Source of the DNA: Hymenoscyphus infarciens
Taxonomy: Eukaryota > Ascomycota > Leotiomycetes > Helotiales > Helotiaceae
Direction of reading: 5' to 3'
Assembly: GCA_001414345.1 (NCBI GenBank)
Contig: LLCB01000575.1
Location: forward strand, 1 to 21,063
Length of the DNA: 21,063 bases
In this document: piece by piece, positions 9,960-19,859 of the stretch
Layout of the letters: each line of letters opens with the position of its first letter
Position numbering within the stretch: position 1 is the stretch's first letter
Position numbers and translations under genes: made by a program
Notes under the pieces: model-generated
Seen by the model: the letters and a program-made list of their open reading frames with translations, nothing else
What the model was told of the DNA's origin: nothing
The model's database searches: none

Positions 9960-10300
9960 AAGTACGTTTTAAAGATTATTTAGAGTAATATTTAAGTTAT
10001 CTATATCGTTAATATAAAGGATAAAAGAGGTATTAGATTATACTATATAGAATTCAGCTCTTCCGATTAATATATTAACTGTTATTAATTCTAAAGATAA
10101 AGTATATCTCTTACTAAACTAGATATTAAATTAACTCTTTATACCTTCGTTAATTAGGACGCTTTTGATAAGTCTAATATATACGAGATATTAGTTATAT
10201 CCTATACTTAACTTTCGAGCTGCTCTAGTATTAATTATTATACTAAAGAAGTTCTCTTTTATATATCTTTTAGCTATTATTATAAACACCTCCTCTATAA
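9960..10300 (-). pseudogene. Copia protease domain, active site lost
   Basis: The surviving 68-codon open stretch at 10397-10191 ends with INTRAARKLSIGYN. In this family the retropepsin motif here is DTG followed by AA. The sequence reads NTR (10232-10224), so the catalytic Asp has become Asn and the Gly has become Arg, both G-to-A changes. The reading continues through stops as protease-like sequence, including VNILIGRAEF, up to the pre-integrase region. Confidence 0.82.
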
Positions 10301-11754
10301 ATTCGTATATAACGTTAAAAGTGTTATTCGGGTTGTTCGGGTTTTGTAGGATATATCTATTAATAGCGTGTTTTCGTACTAAACTTATTAAATTCATAGT
10401 AAGTTATTTAATATTCAAATCGTTAATAAATCTTATAGAAGTGATATTATGATAGATAACTTCGTTGTCTAAGCTAGTGTTCGATAAGTAACTATCTTCT
10501 TTTAATAGAGTAATAGCGTAAAGTATCTTCGATAACTCCTCCTCTTATGTACTCTAAGTATATACTATGTTTATATTATATACCTTTCTAGTATACCTGT
10601 CTCGCTTACCTTTAAAGTGTCCGGAATTCTTATTAGTCTATTTAGTAAAGTAACGGTCTTACTCTTCTTAACTATGATCCTAAGATAAATAGTCGTCCTT
10701 TCTATATATATAATATATCCTCTTCTTCTTATATCAATCTATATTACCGAATTTATTCGTATTATATTATCTACTTTTATAGAAGTGCCTCTTAGTTATT
10801 ATAGTTTCGTTTATAACTGTTTCTAAGTAGACTTTTATATATAATTGAATTAAACTTCGTAGGAAGGTAATAGTATTAGAAATCGAAGGGTCTTAGAGTA
10901 AGGTTAATATTATAATAGTATAATCTAGAACCTTTTTATACGCTAAAATTAGCTTATTCGAAAATTAACTATTAGTACAAAAATCGGTAAGAAGGGAAAA
11001 TCTTAGTAAATTAAGTCTTAATAACATATCCTTAAAAGAGCTTAATATTAATACTCTAGTTACTTAAATTATTTCCTATAAATCGATATTATTCTACTCA
11101 AATAATTGACCTCTTTTATGAAGTTTATCTTTAAAGTATTATTATATAAATAAGAATAAAACTTTAAAAGATTAATCGTTGTTTTTGTTAAAAAGTATAG
11201 TATAGAAGTAATTCGAAGTGTTACCTTTTAGTATAGTAGAGAAGGTAAGAGAGTAAATCGCTAGTAATACTCTACTTCTCTTATATATATTCTTAAATAT
11301 TATAACTTTAATTGTAAAGTTGTCTTCTTTTCTACTATACTTTTAATCGTCTTTATATACTTTTATAAGAGTATCTAATATATAAGAGTAGTCTTAACTC
11401 TTTAAACTTTAAGAAGGTAATTTATCTTTAAAATATACTGTATTTATTCGTACTAGTAGCCTTCCGCTATAATTATCTTGTTACTGATTATGTTCTAGAT
11501 ACTTAGAGGTATTGTCGAAATCGTCGCTACTAGTATCTTCGCTAAATTAATAGGATGTAAAGAAGGAGGTCTAGTCGTCTTTTAGTAGACCTAAAGGTTA
11601 GATTAGAGGTCGTGCTAGATCGCTTAGGTCTTTTCTTTTAGTTAGTAGAATAGTTATTAAAGGTGTCGGTTATTATTATTATATAGTAGATGCTTATAAA
11701 GCTTTATCTCTAGCCTTTGTCTTAGATCAAGTGTTTTAAGTAATATTTTTAGCT

Positions 11755-11815
11755 AGAGGTTATTATTATAGAGGTTATGAAGGTTATAGAGGTTATAGAG
11801 GTTATAGATATTATT
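11755..11815 (-). repeat. Short tandem repeat in Copia Gag region
   Basis: Imperfect tandem copies of a 9-base unit, AGGTTATAG on the + strand, span this stretch. On the coding strand the unit reads CTA TAA CCT, which is what RIP would make of CCA CAA CCT (Pro-Gln-Pro). It is therefore probably a former Pro/Gln-rich low-complexity segment of Gag and not an independent satellite. Confidence 0.55.
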
Positions 11816-12651
11816 ACTATAGCTTTTATTATCTTTTAGCGTATTCTAACATATATTTATAATAGGAACTAAAGTCTTCAGTCCTAGCTCCTCTTAATAC
11901 TATATCTTTTAATTCTTTGTCTAACTACTTAGTTTAGTTAACCTTAGTAGTAGTATTATATAGTGCTTAAGATATAAGCATCTTATATCTATCTATCTTA
12001 ACCTATATACCTCTTCTATAAAGTGTTTGTTATAACTTAGTAGTAGTAGATTAATAGATTTTAGCGAATTTATCTTAATCCTATCCTTTAAAGTCTACTT
12101 GAAATTCGTCCCAAAGAAGAAGGTCTTCGTTCTCTCTTTTAGCATACTCCTCTTCTCTTTCAGCAGCAAAAATCGTCTCTTCTATCTACATCGACTTTAG
12201 CTTTAGTACTAGCTTTAAGGCCTATTTTAGTACCGAAGTCGGTGTCGAAGTTAAGGCTTCCGAAGTCGTCGGAATCGATGTCAGTAAGTCTATTATATTA
12301 TAGGTATTATTATTATATTATTTAAATTAAATTTAGATATTATCAAAAGTCCGTTTATACTCTACTCAGTAGGTAAAAGAGAATTCAGGTTTCAGGTGAA
12401 TAAGTGTCTTAAGAAGTATAAATTATCTCAGCAGATAAAAGAAGGTCGGTGAGGAGTTAATATTCGTAATCAGCGCTTCCTATCTTAAGAAGCGTTTGTA
12501 GTATATTATTAAAAAGTTATTAAACAGTAGAAGGAGTCATAATCAGAGAAAGGGAGTCTACTAGTAATATTAAGTTTACTTTTATATAAGTATGCCTATA
12601 GCAGAAATATATAAAGTAACTAAGTATCTAATCTATACGTCTACTAATCAG

Positions 12652-12822
12652 TGTTAGTATAACTTATAGTCATAAAAGCAATATAAAAAGAGTTATATTA
12701 TCGTTCGTACATACCGAGTAAAGCTAGCTACGATGCCTACTTAAGTAGCTCTTAAGCGAGAAGCACGTGTACCCACGTACACTAATCCGAATCGCTATTT
12801 ACCCCTTGAATATATACCGACA
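12652..12822 (-). repeat. Copia LTR (5' LTR in element sense)
   Basis: This is the direct-repeat partner of 6595-6765, of identical length. In the element sense it begins TGTCGGTATATATTC, where TATATA could be a promoter TATA box, and it ends TAACA. The palindrome CTACTTAAGTAG is conserved at 12737-12748, while one of the two CACGTG hexamers has mutated. Confidence 0.95.
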
Positions 12823-12827
12823 GATCT
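12823..12827. repeat. Target-site duplication GATCT, right
   Basis: Partner of the GATCT at 6590-6594, lying directly after the terminal CA of the LTR. Confidence 0.9.
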
Positions 12828-13950
12828 AAAAGCTTTTGGATTTAGTAGATCTATATAAATATAGACGATATATTAAGTAATTAACTTATATATTAATAGA
12901 TATTATTAATAGTAATTAATATAAAGACTCTTATTTCAAAAAATCGTAAAATAAATACTATTATTAAATTATGTTTTTAATAGAGTTATCTCTCTTTTTT
13001 ATATTTATTTATTTAATACTAATCTTCGTACTAAGTAAATAAATACTAGAATAAGAGTAGTCTTATTAGATATAATAGTATTTATAATAGTAGTAGCTCT
13101 ATTAGTAGAATAATAGTATTTATATTAGCTTAGAATTTCTAAAAGTTTCTAATTTTATATATACTAATATACTAAGAAATTAATAAAAATAGTAAATCTA
13201 TTTATTTTCTACTTTATAAGTCTATTTTAGAGAATAGTTATAGTAGTAGATTAGAGTACTTCGAAGTCTTAGATTAAATTACTTAATTTATAAGCTATAT
13301 TATAGACTTAACTTACTAATAGTTTATTACTCTAAATCTATTATTTATTATTTACTAGATATCTATTAATAGAAATAGTACTACTCTAAATATTACTACT
13401 TTTAGAAGTAATAGAAATACTCTTCTACTAAAAGCACTTACTTTCTAGTTTTTATAATAGCACGCTATTCTGAATTATTAGTATTCGTGAAACTGCTAAT
13501 ACCTCTATAACTGTCGATACTTCTATAACTTATAAGATAGAAGAGACTAAAAAGAGTAAGGATTAGATATTATATATTTTGCTTTAAGATCTTATATATT
13601 TAGCTTTAAAGCCCTTGTTATTTTAGTAGCTATATTAGAAAGGACTTAGTTATTATTCTTATTAGAACTTAGTAGTCTCTAACTTCTTATATATAGATGT
13701 TTATACTTAGTATAAAAGAAGGAGAGTTTTTCCTTTTCTTCTATATTAGAGCTTAGTATCTACTTACGTTATTTAGTCTTAAACATACTCCTATATACTT
13801 CTTCTCTTATAGTATATATTTTATATTATTATATAAAAAGGAAAAACTCTTCTTTATTAGTAATAGCTTTTATAATATCTCTTTTAAGCTTATTATTACT
13901 TTTTTTATTTCGATTTTAATTTAGCTTAGAATTAGACTATAATAATATAT
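12828..13950. repeat. RIP-degraded DNA between Copia and Gypsy Gag
   Basis: TpA-rich DNA with no protein domain that I could read on either strand. By position it should contain the 5' LTR and leader of the Gypsy element, but without a recognised second LTR copy the boundary cannot be placed. A 14-base perfect inverted repeat lies at 13724-13737 and 13836-13849. Confidence 0.45.
13724..13849. repeat. Inverted repeat, GAGTTTTTCCTTTT arms
   Basis: Perfect 14-base arms GAGTTTTTCCTTTT (13724-13737) and its reverse complement (13836-13849) enclose 98 bases. The arms are flanked by similar AAGAAG-like sequence. This could be a tiny MITE, a structured leader of the Gypsy element, or chance in low-complexity DNA. 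Confidence 0.45.
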
Positions 13951-13999
13951 CCTTAAATAGCTAGGTAATTAAAGACTACCTAGATAACTAGTAATACTA

Positions 14000-15750
14000 G
14001 GGTTTAATATCTATATAGATAGCTAGTAAAAATCGTATCTTATATATTAAGAGATTAGAATACGCTAAGTATTCCTAAGAATTCTAATAACCCTTTTAGT
14101 ATAAGGATTACTATATATAATTTAGATAGTTAATAATATAAACAGTTATCTAGAAAACTCCTAAATCGCCTTCTTTACCTCTCTCTTTTTTAATATTTAA
14201 TATATTAGACTTAGAAGTAACTCTAGATCTCTTCTAAGCTCTATTTTAAAGTATAGAGCCCCTTTTTAGAGAATAAAGTTAAGTATTTATAAAAAAGTCT
14301 CTAACTTAACACTATTTACTAAAAAATAAAAAGTCCTAGAGTAATAAAAGTAAAAGAGTTACTCTTAGAAGCTAGAGAGATAACTAAGACTTCTCTAATA
14401 TAGATAAGATATAGAGAGTAATTTAAGCTATAAAGGCTAAGAATTAAGAAAAAGATAAAAGAATTTAGTAGTAAAATAACTAAATTATCTAATTAGTAGA
14501 TTTAGTATAATAGATTAGTAGATACTTATTAGGAAATAATTAGACTCTTTCTTTATACTCTTCTATTATACTAGACTATTTTTAGATATAAAACTTAACC
14601 TCTAATATTCTTTTTTTATAATAATCTATTCTATAATTATAAGCTAAAACCTTATTAAGAGTCTAATAACCTACTAAAAGTAAAATTATAGAGAAAATTA
14701 AACCTTTAAATAATAGTACTTTATCTACTTATAAGTATATCTTCTATATATAATAGACTCTAAGTAAACGCTAACTATTACTATATATCTAAAACTTATA
14801 AAGCCCTTATTTAGGAGATAACTATAAAACTTACTAAGAACTACTTAGAGCCTTAATATAAGTTAAATATAGGTAATATAGTCTTTAAAGATTAATAAGA
14901 TATAATTAAACTCCTTAATTCCTACTTCTTAACTAGTTATAAGAAAGAGGATACTTAAAATAAATTTTAAGCCTTATAAATAGGTAGAAAGGGTTATATA
15001 AGAGAAACTTTTTTAGATTTTAGAGTATACTTCTTAAGTATAGCTATACTTAAAGGAATACTAGAGTTAGAAAGATTCTACTAGATATAGAATAAGATTA
15101 TACTATAGTTTTAAGATAGCTTTACTTTAGCTAAGAGAGATTAGAATTATAATTTTAATAAGATAGTAGTATATCTTTTAGCTTTAGATAAAGAGAAGTA
15201 CTAAAATATAGAGTTATCTATAACTAGTATTATAGCTAAACTAATTAGTATAACCTTATTATTTAAAAAGACGAGTACTTTTTAATTCTTACTTAGCTTA
15301 ACTCTAAAACTCTCTCTACTCTCTTATAGACTTAATCCTACTTCTTAGAAGATTTTATAAACTCTTAGACTATTTTCTACTAATAAAAAATTAAAGACTA
15401 TATTAATAGACTAAGTCCTTACTAGTATAAGGTATTACTATTATAGTAAGTTTAAGTATTTTAAACCTAATTACTTTAATCTTTTTAGTATTAATAAGAT
15501 AGATAATTAATCTAAAGAAGAATAACCTTCTAAAGAGTACTCTAACTCTAAGCTAAGTTAGGAGGAAAATAAAGAAGCTTAGGTAAAAATTCCTTCCTAA
15601 GCCTATATAAATATAATCTAATTAGACTTAACCTCTCTAAGCTTATAAGAGGAAAATAGTTCCTTATAAATACTACTCTTAGTATATAAGAATATAGTAT
15701 TAAAATATAAGCTTTAGTAGATATAGAAGTAAATAGATACCTATTTCTAA
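14000..15750 (+). pseudogene. Gypsy gag remnant with destroyed zinc knuckle
   Basis: From 14941 the frame reads KKEDT, then through stops GRKGYIRETFLDFRVYF, AILKGILELERF and DSFTLAKRD, then NYNFNKIVVYLLALDKEKY. This is the capsid-type Gag pattern of fungal Gypsy elements (retrotrans_gag). The same frame reaches a C-terminal zinc knuckle at 15433-15474 in which all four ligand positions of C-x2-C-x4-H-x4-C are now Tyr. The start codon was not located, and the region 14000-14900 is assigned by position and weak similarity. Stops stand mainly at former Gln and Trp codons. Confidence 0.75.
15433..15474 (+). pseudogene. Gag CCHC zinc knuckle, all ligands mutated to Tyr
   Basis: The sequence reads Y-YY-Y-SKFK-Y-FKPN-Y with the exact spacing of a retroviral-type CCHC knuckle. 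TGC/TGT to TAC/TAT explains the three Cys losses, and CAT/CAC to TAT/TAC explains the His loss. Binding of the element RNA by this motif would be abolished. Confidence 0.75.
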
Positions 15751-15785
15751 ATTAACCTTTAGCCTTTTAATTATCTAAAGTAATA

Positions 15786-16090
15786 AGTTTATAGATCTAG
15801 AAACTACTATATTTAGTATCTATTTATAGATATAATAATAGTACTAAAAGCTAAGTAACTTAGTTTATATAACTCTATCTAAATATAGATAAACGTTATA
15901 TCTATAACTACCTCTTTATTATCCTAGACCTTAGATAGTAAGACCTAATTATTAGTAATAAGTAGTTAAACTACTTTAAAGTCTTTCTTAACTCTTTAAA
16001 GAGCTAGATTACTTAGCTAGCTAATTACTCTTTAACTCCTTACTTTAGTAAGGAAATCTTACTTCTACTTTCTAACTAGAACTAGAAACC
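15786..16090 (+). pseudogene. Gypsy protease remnant, C-terminal half
   Basis: In the pol frame this reads LYLNIDKRYIYNYLFIILDLR, two stops, DLIISNK, a stop, LNYF. This resembles the end of Gypsy proteases (ILDL...D.ILG..WL.....). The catalytic DSG-type motif should lie just upstream but is not recognisable. Gly in the second motif has become Ser, and Trp has become a stop. Confidence 0.6.
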
Positions 16091-16601
16091 CTTTTTAAAT
16101 TACTAGTTAGATATGAATTAGAGAGAGTATACTATCTAGTAATAAGAAAGACGCAAAAAGGGTAGACTTATAAATATAGCTAAGCTATTACTTTTATTTA
16201 TAATAATAACTCCTCTTAAAATTTTAACCTTTAACTCTAGTTTAAAGCCCTTTTAAACTACTAGTATAGTTTTAAAAAACTAGACTCTATACTCTTTTAT
16301 TAGTAAAATAAGTACTAATACTATATACTTTAATATAAAATAACCTAACTTAGAATTTTATATAACTAGTATCTATAAGCTAGATCGGATTATTAATAAA
16401 AAGTTAGCTCTCTTTTAAGATAACGATAATATAAGAGCCTTAATATAGGCTTAACTCTTAAAATATTATTCTTTTTATAAAGACGTATTCTTAAAAGTAG
16501 CTTCTAATAAGCTCTCTCCTTATTACGAATATAACTATAAGATTACTTTAAATAAACTACTTCTTAACTTCTTTTTGCTTTTATATTAATAGTTAATTAT
16601 A

Positions 16602-17335
16602 GAGCTTAAAGCTATAAAGGAGTATCTTATAGAGAACCTAGATAAGAGGTTTATTATTAATAGTAATAGCCTTTTCGCCTCTTTAGTACTCTTTATTAAA
16701 AAAGCTAATAGTAATAAGCTATAGTTCTATATTAATTATAAGAAGCTTAATACTCTAACTTAAAATAATCTCTATCTAATCTCTTAAATTAATAAGCTCC
16801 TTTTAAGAATAAGAATAGCTAAAATCTTTACTAAGTTAGATATAAGATAAGCTTTCTATTATATCTAGATAGACTCTATTTTAGAAGAGATAACTACGTT
16901 TAGAACTAGGTATAATATATATAAATATAAGGTCCTTCTTTTTAAACTCTATAATAGCCTTACTACTTATTAATATTATATAAACAACGTCTTAATTAAT
17001 TATCTAAATAACTTCTATATTACCTACTTAGATAATATTTTAATTTATTTAAATACTATTAAAGAATATAAAGAATAAGTTAAAAAGGTTCTAAGTTAAC
17101 TCTAAGAAGTAGAACTCTAAGTAGATATTAAGAAAAGCGAATTTAGTATTATTAAAGTTAAATACTTAGGATTTATCTTAACTATAAAGAGACTTAAAGT
17201 TAATCTTAAAAAGGTAGAACTTCTATAGAACTAGGTCTAACCTACTACTATAATAGGTATAAAGTCTTATCTAAAGTTTATAGGATTTTATAAATAATTT
17301 ATTAAAAGTTATACTAAAATTACTAAACCTCTAAC
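16602..17335 (+). pseudogene. Gypsy reverse transcriptase remnant
   Basis: The reading stays in one frame for the whole stretch: ELKAIKEYLIENLDKRFI, SLFASLVLFIKKA, FTKLDIR followed by a stop and AFYYI, EEITTFRTRYNIYKYKVLLF, ITYLDNILIYLN, VDIKKSEFSII and KVKYLGFILT, ending near KPLT. These are the ordered motifs of Ty3/Gypsy RT. The catalytic YLDD is read as YLDN (17025-17036), one Asp lost by G-to-A, and most former Gln and Trp codons are stops. There are no indels, so death was by RIP alone. Confidence 0.92.
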
Positions 17336-17399
17336 TACGATAATATACTCTTTAGAGCCTTTTCTATAAACACCTAAATATAATAAAGCCTTTAAAGTA

Positions 17400-17720
17400 C
17401 TAAGGACTAGGCTACTTACTATATAAACTTTATACTACTTTAATCTTAATTATAATATAAAGGTAGAAATAGACTCCTTAGAAGGAGTAATAGTAGATGT
17501 TTTCTTATAATAATATAATAGCCTTTAGTATCTTATTAGGTTTTACTTATATATCCTAGTTAGCTATAAATTAAACTAGGAGATCTATAATAAAGAACTA
17601 TCTACTATTATAAAAGCTTTTAAGAAATAGTGCTTTAAACTTATATTATATTAGAAGTGTATTAACGTATATTTAGACTATAGATTATTAGAATACTTTA
17701 TAATAACTAAGCTACTTATA
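17400..17720 (+). pseudogene. Gypsy RNase H remnant
   Basis: In the RT frame this reads YNIKVEIDSLEGVIVDVFL, later SYKLN, a stop, EIYNKELSTIIKAFKK, a stop, and VYLDYRLLEYF. This is the Gypsy RNase H pattern of ETDAS....G.VLSQ, LN Y.I.DKELLAI..A...W and .TDH..L.YF. The catalytic Asp and Glu of EIY.KEL remain, but the DH of the last motif is DY, and the first DAS is DSL. Confidence 0.88.
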
Positions 17721-18747
17721 GCTAAGTAAGTCTAATAGATAGAGTTTTTATTAGACTTTAACTTTTAGATTTAATTTATATCTAGGAAGAGTAATTAAAA
17801 AGTAGATATATTAACTTAATATAAATAAGACTTAAAAACCTATAATTAAGCTAAATTAGATAGTCGCTTATATACTCTCTTAAGACCTAATTAGTTAGAT
17901 CTTTAAATTAATATTAAACTTACTTAGATCTTTTTATAAGAATAGTTTATATCTCTTAATATAATAGATATTATTCTAGAGTTAAGTTTAAATATAATTT
18001 AGAAGTTAAAAGAAGATAACCTATACTCTTTTTAGAAAGAACGTTATAAACTTCTAGATAGATACTCTATCTTACTAGATAATTTACTCTTCTTTAAGAA
18101 TCGACTTTACGTTTAAAGGAATACTAAACTATATATAAAGCTAATCTAAGAAGTCTATAACTAAGTATCTAGTACTTACCTAAGTATAAAAAAGATATAC
18201 TAGTTATTAGTAAAATACTACTACTAGGTTAGACTAGGTTTAGACTATAAGAGGTATATAGCGAATTATTAAGCTTATAAATACTCTTATTCTTAATAGA
18301 CTAAGTAGTAAGGCTTTCTTTACCCTCTTCTAGTACTTAACTATCTTATATAGTATTTATATATAGATTTTAAATCATTCTTAAAAGATAAATATAGATT
18401 TGATACTATACTAGTATTTATTAACTAACTTAGAAAGGATTTAGTATTAATACTCTACTACTTAACTATAGATGCTAAAAGCTTAGCTAAACTCTTTATT
18501 TAATAGATTTACTATTTTAGTTACTACTTTAAATTAATTATATTTAATTAAGAACCTTAATTTATATTATTATTTTAGACTAAATTTTATTAAATAATTA
18601 GTATTAAGCTTAAGCTTAGTACTATCTATTATAAATAAATAGATAGATAGATAGAGATAATAAACTAATATATTAATTAGAGACTAAGGCTCTTTATAAA
18701 CTACTACTAAGATAACTAGAGTAAATTAATCCCTTTAATAGATAGAG

Positions 18748-18749
18748 TA
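18748..18749. repeat. TA target-site duplication, left of MITE
   Basis: TA directly precedes the left inverted repeat and recurs at 19149-19150. Joining the Gypsy sequence across one TA gives a continuous integrase-like region. Confidence 0.85.
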
Positions 18750-18778
18750 TCCCTTCAGTTATCCTTACACCCCACGTG
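18750..18778 (+). repeat. MITE terminal inverted repeat, left
   Basis: A 29-base repeat starting TCCCTTCAGTTATCC and ending CCCCACGTG. It matches the reverse complement of 19120-19148 at 28 of 29 positions. Confidence 0.93.
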
Positions 18779-19119
18779 CAGACGCGTTCAGCAGTCCGGT
18801 TTAAAACTACTCTCATTTGAGGTAGTTTCAGACTAAAATCTAGGTAGCTTCGAACTACGATGCTGCTAAACCAGTTTAGGAGTGCTAAGATATCAAAATC
18901 TGAATTGAAGCAAGAAACACGTCTACGGGGCGTACTTGAGAGGCCTTCTTTTTAAGGACTTTTTTAGTAGGGGTTTTTAAACATAAGATCATAGGTAAAT
19001 CATTATTCAATTTCTACATCGTCATATACTTTGGTAGAGTTTAAAGAATAAGATAATAATTTAAATATTTAGTCGCGTCAGGGCTGGAAATATGAGGTTG
19101 GAACCGCGTTCCACTAAAT

Positions 19120-19148
19120 CACGTGGGGTATAAGGATAACTGAAGGGA
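19120..19148 (-). repeat. MITE terminal inverted repeat, right
   Basis: Inverted partner of 18750-18778. The one difference is a transition (CACC against TACC in the shared orientation), which may be an early RIP or deamination hit. Confidence 0.93.
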
Positions 19149-19150
19149 TA
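19149..19150. repeat. TA target-site duplication, right of MITE
   Basis: Partner of the TA at 18748-18749. Confidence 0.85.
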
Positions 19151-19664
19151 AATAATACTTCTATACTTATCTATTAATATAACCTCTTATTAACTTAAGT
19201 TTAGACTTAACCTAAGGACTTTGTAGAACTAGAATATACTAAAGACGTCTATTCCCTAGAAACGTCTTAACTATAATAAGGTAGTAAAAGTAGCTTAATA
19301 TATATACTCTATTTAGAGGATAGTAAAAGAGAATATAAGTAAGGCTTAGAAAAGGATAGAGAATAGTATAAATTAATACTAAAGAGCTATTAACTAAGAT
19401 GTTAGAGATAAAGTCTACTTATCTACTAAGAATCTTAAGATAAATTATTCTAGCTAAAAGCTTATTAAATAGTAAATAAGACCTTTTAAAATACTAGATT
19501 ATATAAGATACTTCTATAAGCTAAAACTTCTAAAAGGATTATTAATTTATAATGTTTTTACTTCTAATATACTTTTAAAGGATCTAAATACCCTTCTATT
19601 AGGATAAGAGGCTTTAGAGCCTCTACTAGATATTATTTAAGGTATATAAGAATAGAAGGTTTAA

Positions 19665-19810
19665 GAAATACTTAGTAATAGACTTTTTAAAAGATAGCTA
19701 TAGTACTAGGTAAGATAGGTTAGATATAATTTAGATCCTACTTAGTATCTTATAGATAATTTTTAAGGTTTACTATATTATTTAAGAGACTTTTATACTA
19801 AATATCTAGA
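19665..19810 (+). pseudogene. Gypsy C-terminal chromodomain remnant
   Basis: In the pol frame this reads EILSNRLFKR, then through stops VRYNLDPT, YLIDNF, YYLRDFYTKY. It matches the chromodomain at the end of fungal chromovirus integrases (EEIL.SR...G..QYLVKW.GY...TWEP..NL....L..F). The aromatic Trp and Gln positions are stops. In working elements this domain recognises methylated histone H3 Lys9 or a related mark and directs insertion into silent chromatin, which fits the nesting seen here. Confidence 0.82.
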
Positions 19811-19859
19811 ATAGCTAAGACTACTTTAACTCCTCTTTAAATAGATTAATATATAGGAA

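Larger units (their letters stand above)
6950..12600 (-). pseudogene. Copia gag-pol polyprotein remnant
   Basis: The limits are approximate and read 12600 to 6950. The N-terminal Gag part (to about 10400) is too mutated to align by eye, apart from a repeat of former Gln/Pro codons near 11755-11815. Then come protease (about 10270-9960), a pre-integrase zinc domain (about 9890-9690), integrase core (about 9690-9000, only its start readable), reverse transcriptase (about 8700-7600) and RNase H (about 7450-7100). Most stops are TAA or TAG where Gln or Trp is expected, which is the signature of C-to-T changes on either strand. Only one open stretch longer than 60 codons survives (10397-10191). 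Long stretches remain in one frame, so the gene died by base substitution rather than by indels. Confidence 0.88.
6595..12822 (-). mobile_element. Complete Ty1/Copia LTR retrotransposon, RIP-inactivated
   Basis: This 6228-bp element is bounded by two 171-bp LTRs (TG...CA) and a GATCT duplication. The coding order on the minus strand is Gag, protease, pre-integrase/integrase, reverse transcriptase and RNase H. RNase H after RT, with integrase before RT, is the Copia order. Domains are readable only through many stops at former Gln and Trp codons, and catalytic residues are mutated, so it cannot encode active enzymes. More TpG and CpA survive here than in the Gypsy copy downstream, which implies a later arrival or fewer RIP cycles. 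In the element sense, the stretch before the 3' LTR holds only a weak purine run (GAAGAAG), and no primer-binding site was recognised with confidence. Confidence 0.92.
18750..19148. mobile_element. 399-bp Tc1/mariner-type MITE, nearly RIP-free
   Basis: This non-coding element has 29-base terminal inverted repeats (18750-18778 and 19120-19148) that start TCCCTTCAGTTATCC and differ at one position (C/T), flanked by a TA duplication. TA duplication points to the Tc1/mariner (Fot1/pogo) superfamily for the transposase that moved it. It is GC-balanced, with ordinary CpA and TpG, in sharp contrast to the integrase it interrupts. A short hairpin (AAACTAC...GTAGTTT) lies near 18805-18830. There is no reading frame of note, so it is non-autonomous. 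Confidence 0.93.
17880..19480 (+). pseudogene. Gypsy integrase remnant, split by a MITE
   Basis: The zinc domain (about 18060-18290) reads LLFFKNRLYV, EVYN, SIKKIY and then RYIANY, a stop, AYKYSYS. The HHCC ligands are mostly Tyr. The core (18324-18749) reads YIDFKSFLKDKYRFDTILVF, IDAKSLAKLF and SIKLKLSTIYYK, then the eroded QTDGQTE motif and LRLFINYY, up to LIPLIDRV. The 399-bp element then interrupts it. After the element the C-terminal part resumes as KRLNYNKVVKVA, RIVKENI, DVRDKVYLSTKNL and PFKILDYI. Between 19150 and 19263 the frame has shifted by one base relative to the joined pre-insertion sequence, so at least one indel lies near 19165. Confidence 0.88.

Noticed and set aside
10191..10397. 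68-codon open frame on the minus strand as an independent gene
   Set aside because: It is the surviving open part of the Copia polyprotein around the mutated protease motif, with coding similarity continuing past its stop.
18631..18656. Apparent (ATAG)n microsatellite
   Set aside because: It lies in frame exactly where the integrase motif QTDGQTE is expected. RIP of the CAG/ACA/GAC-type codons produces the ATAG-like run, so it is eroded coding sequence.
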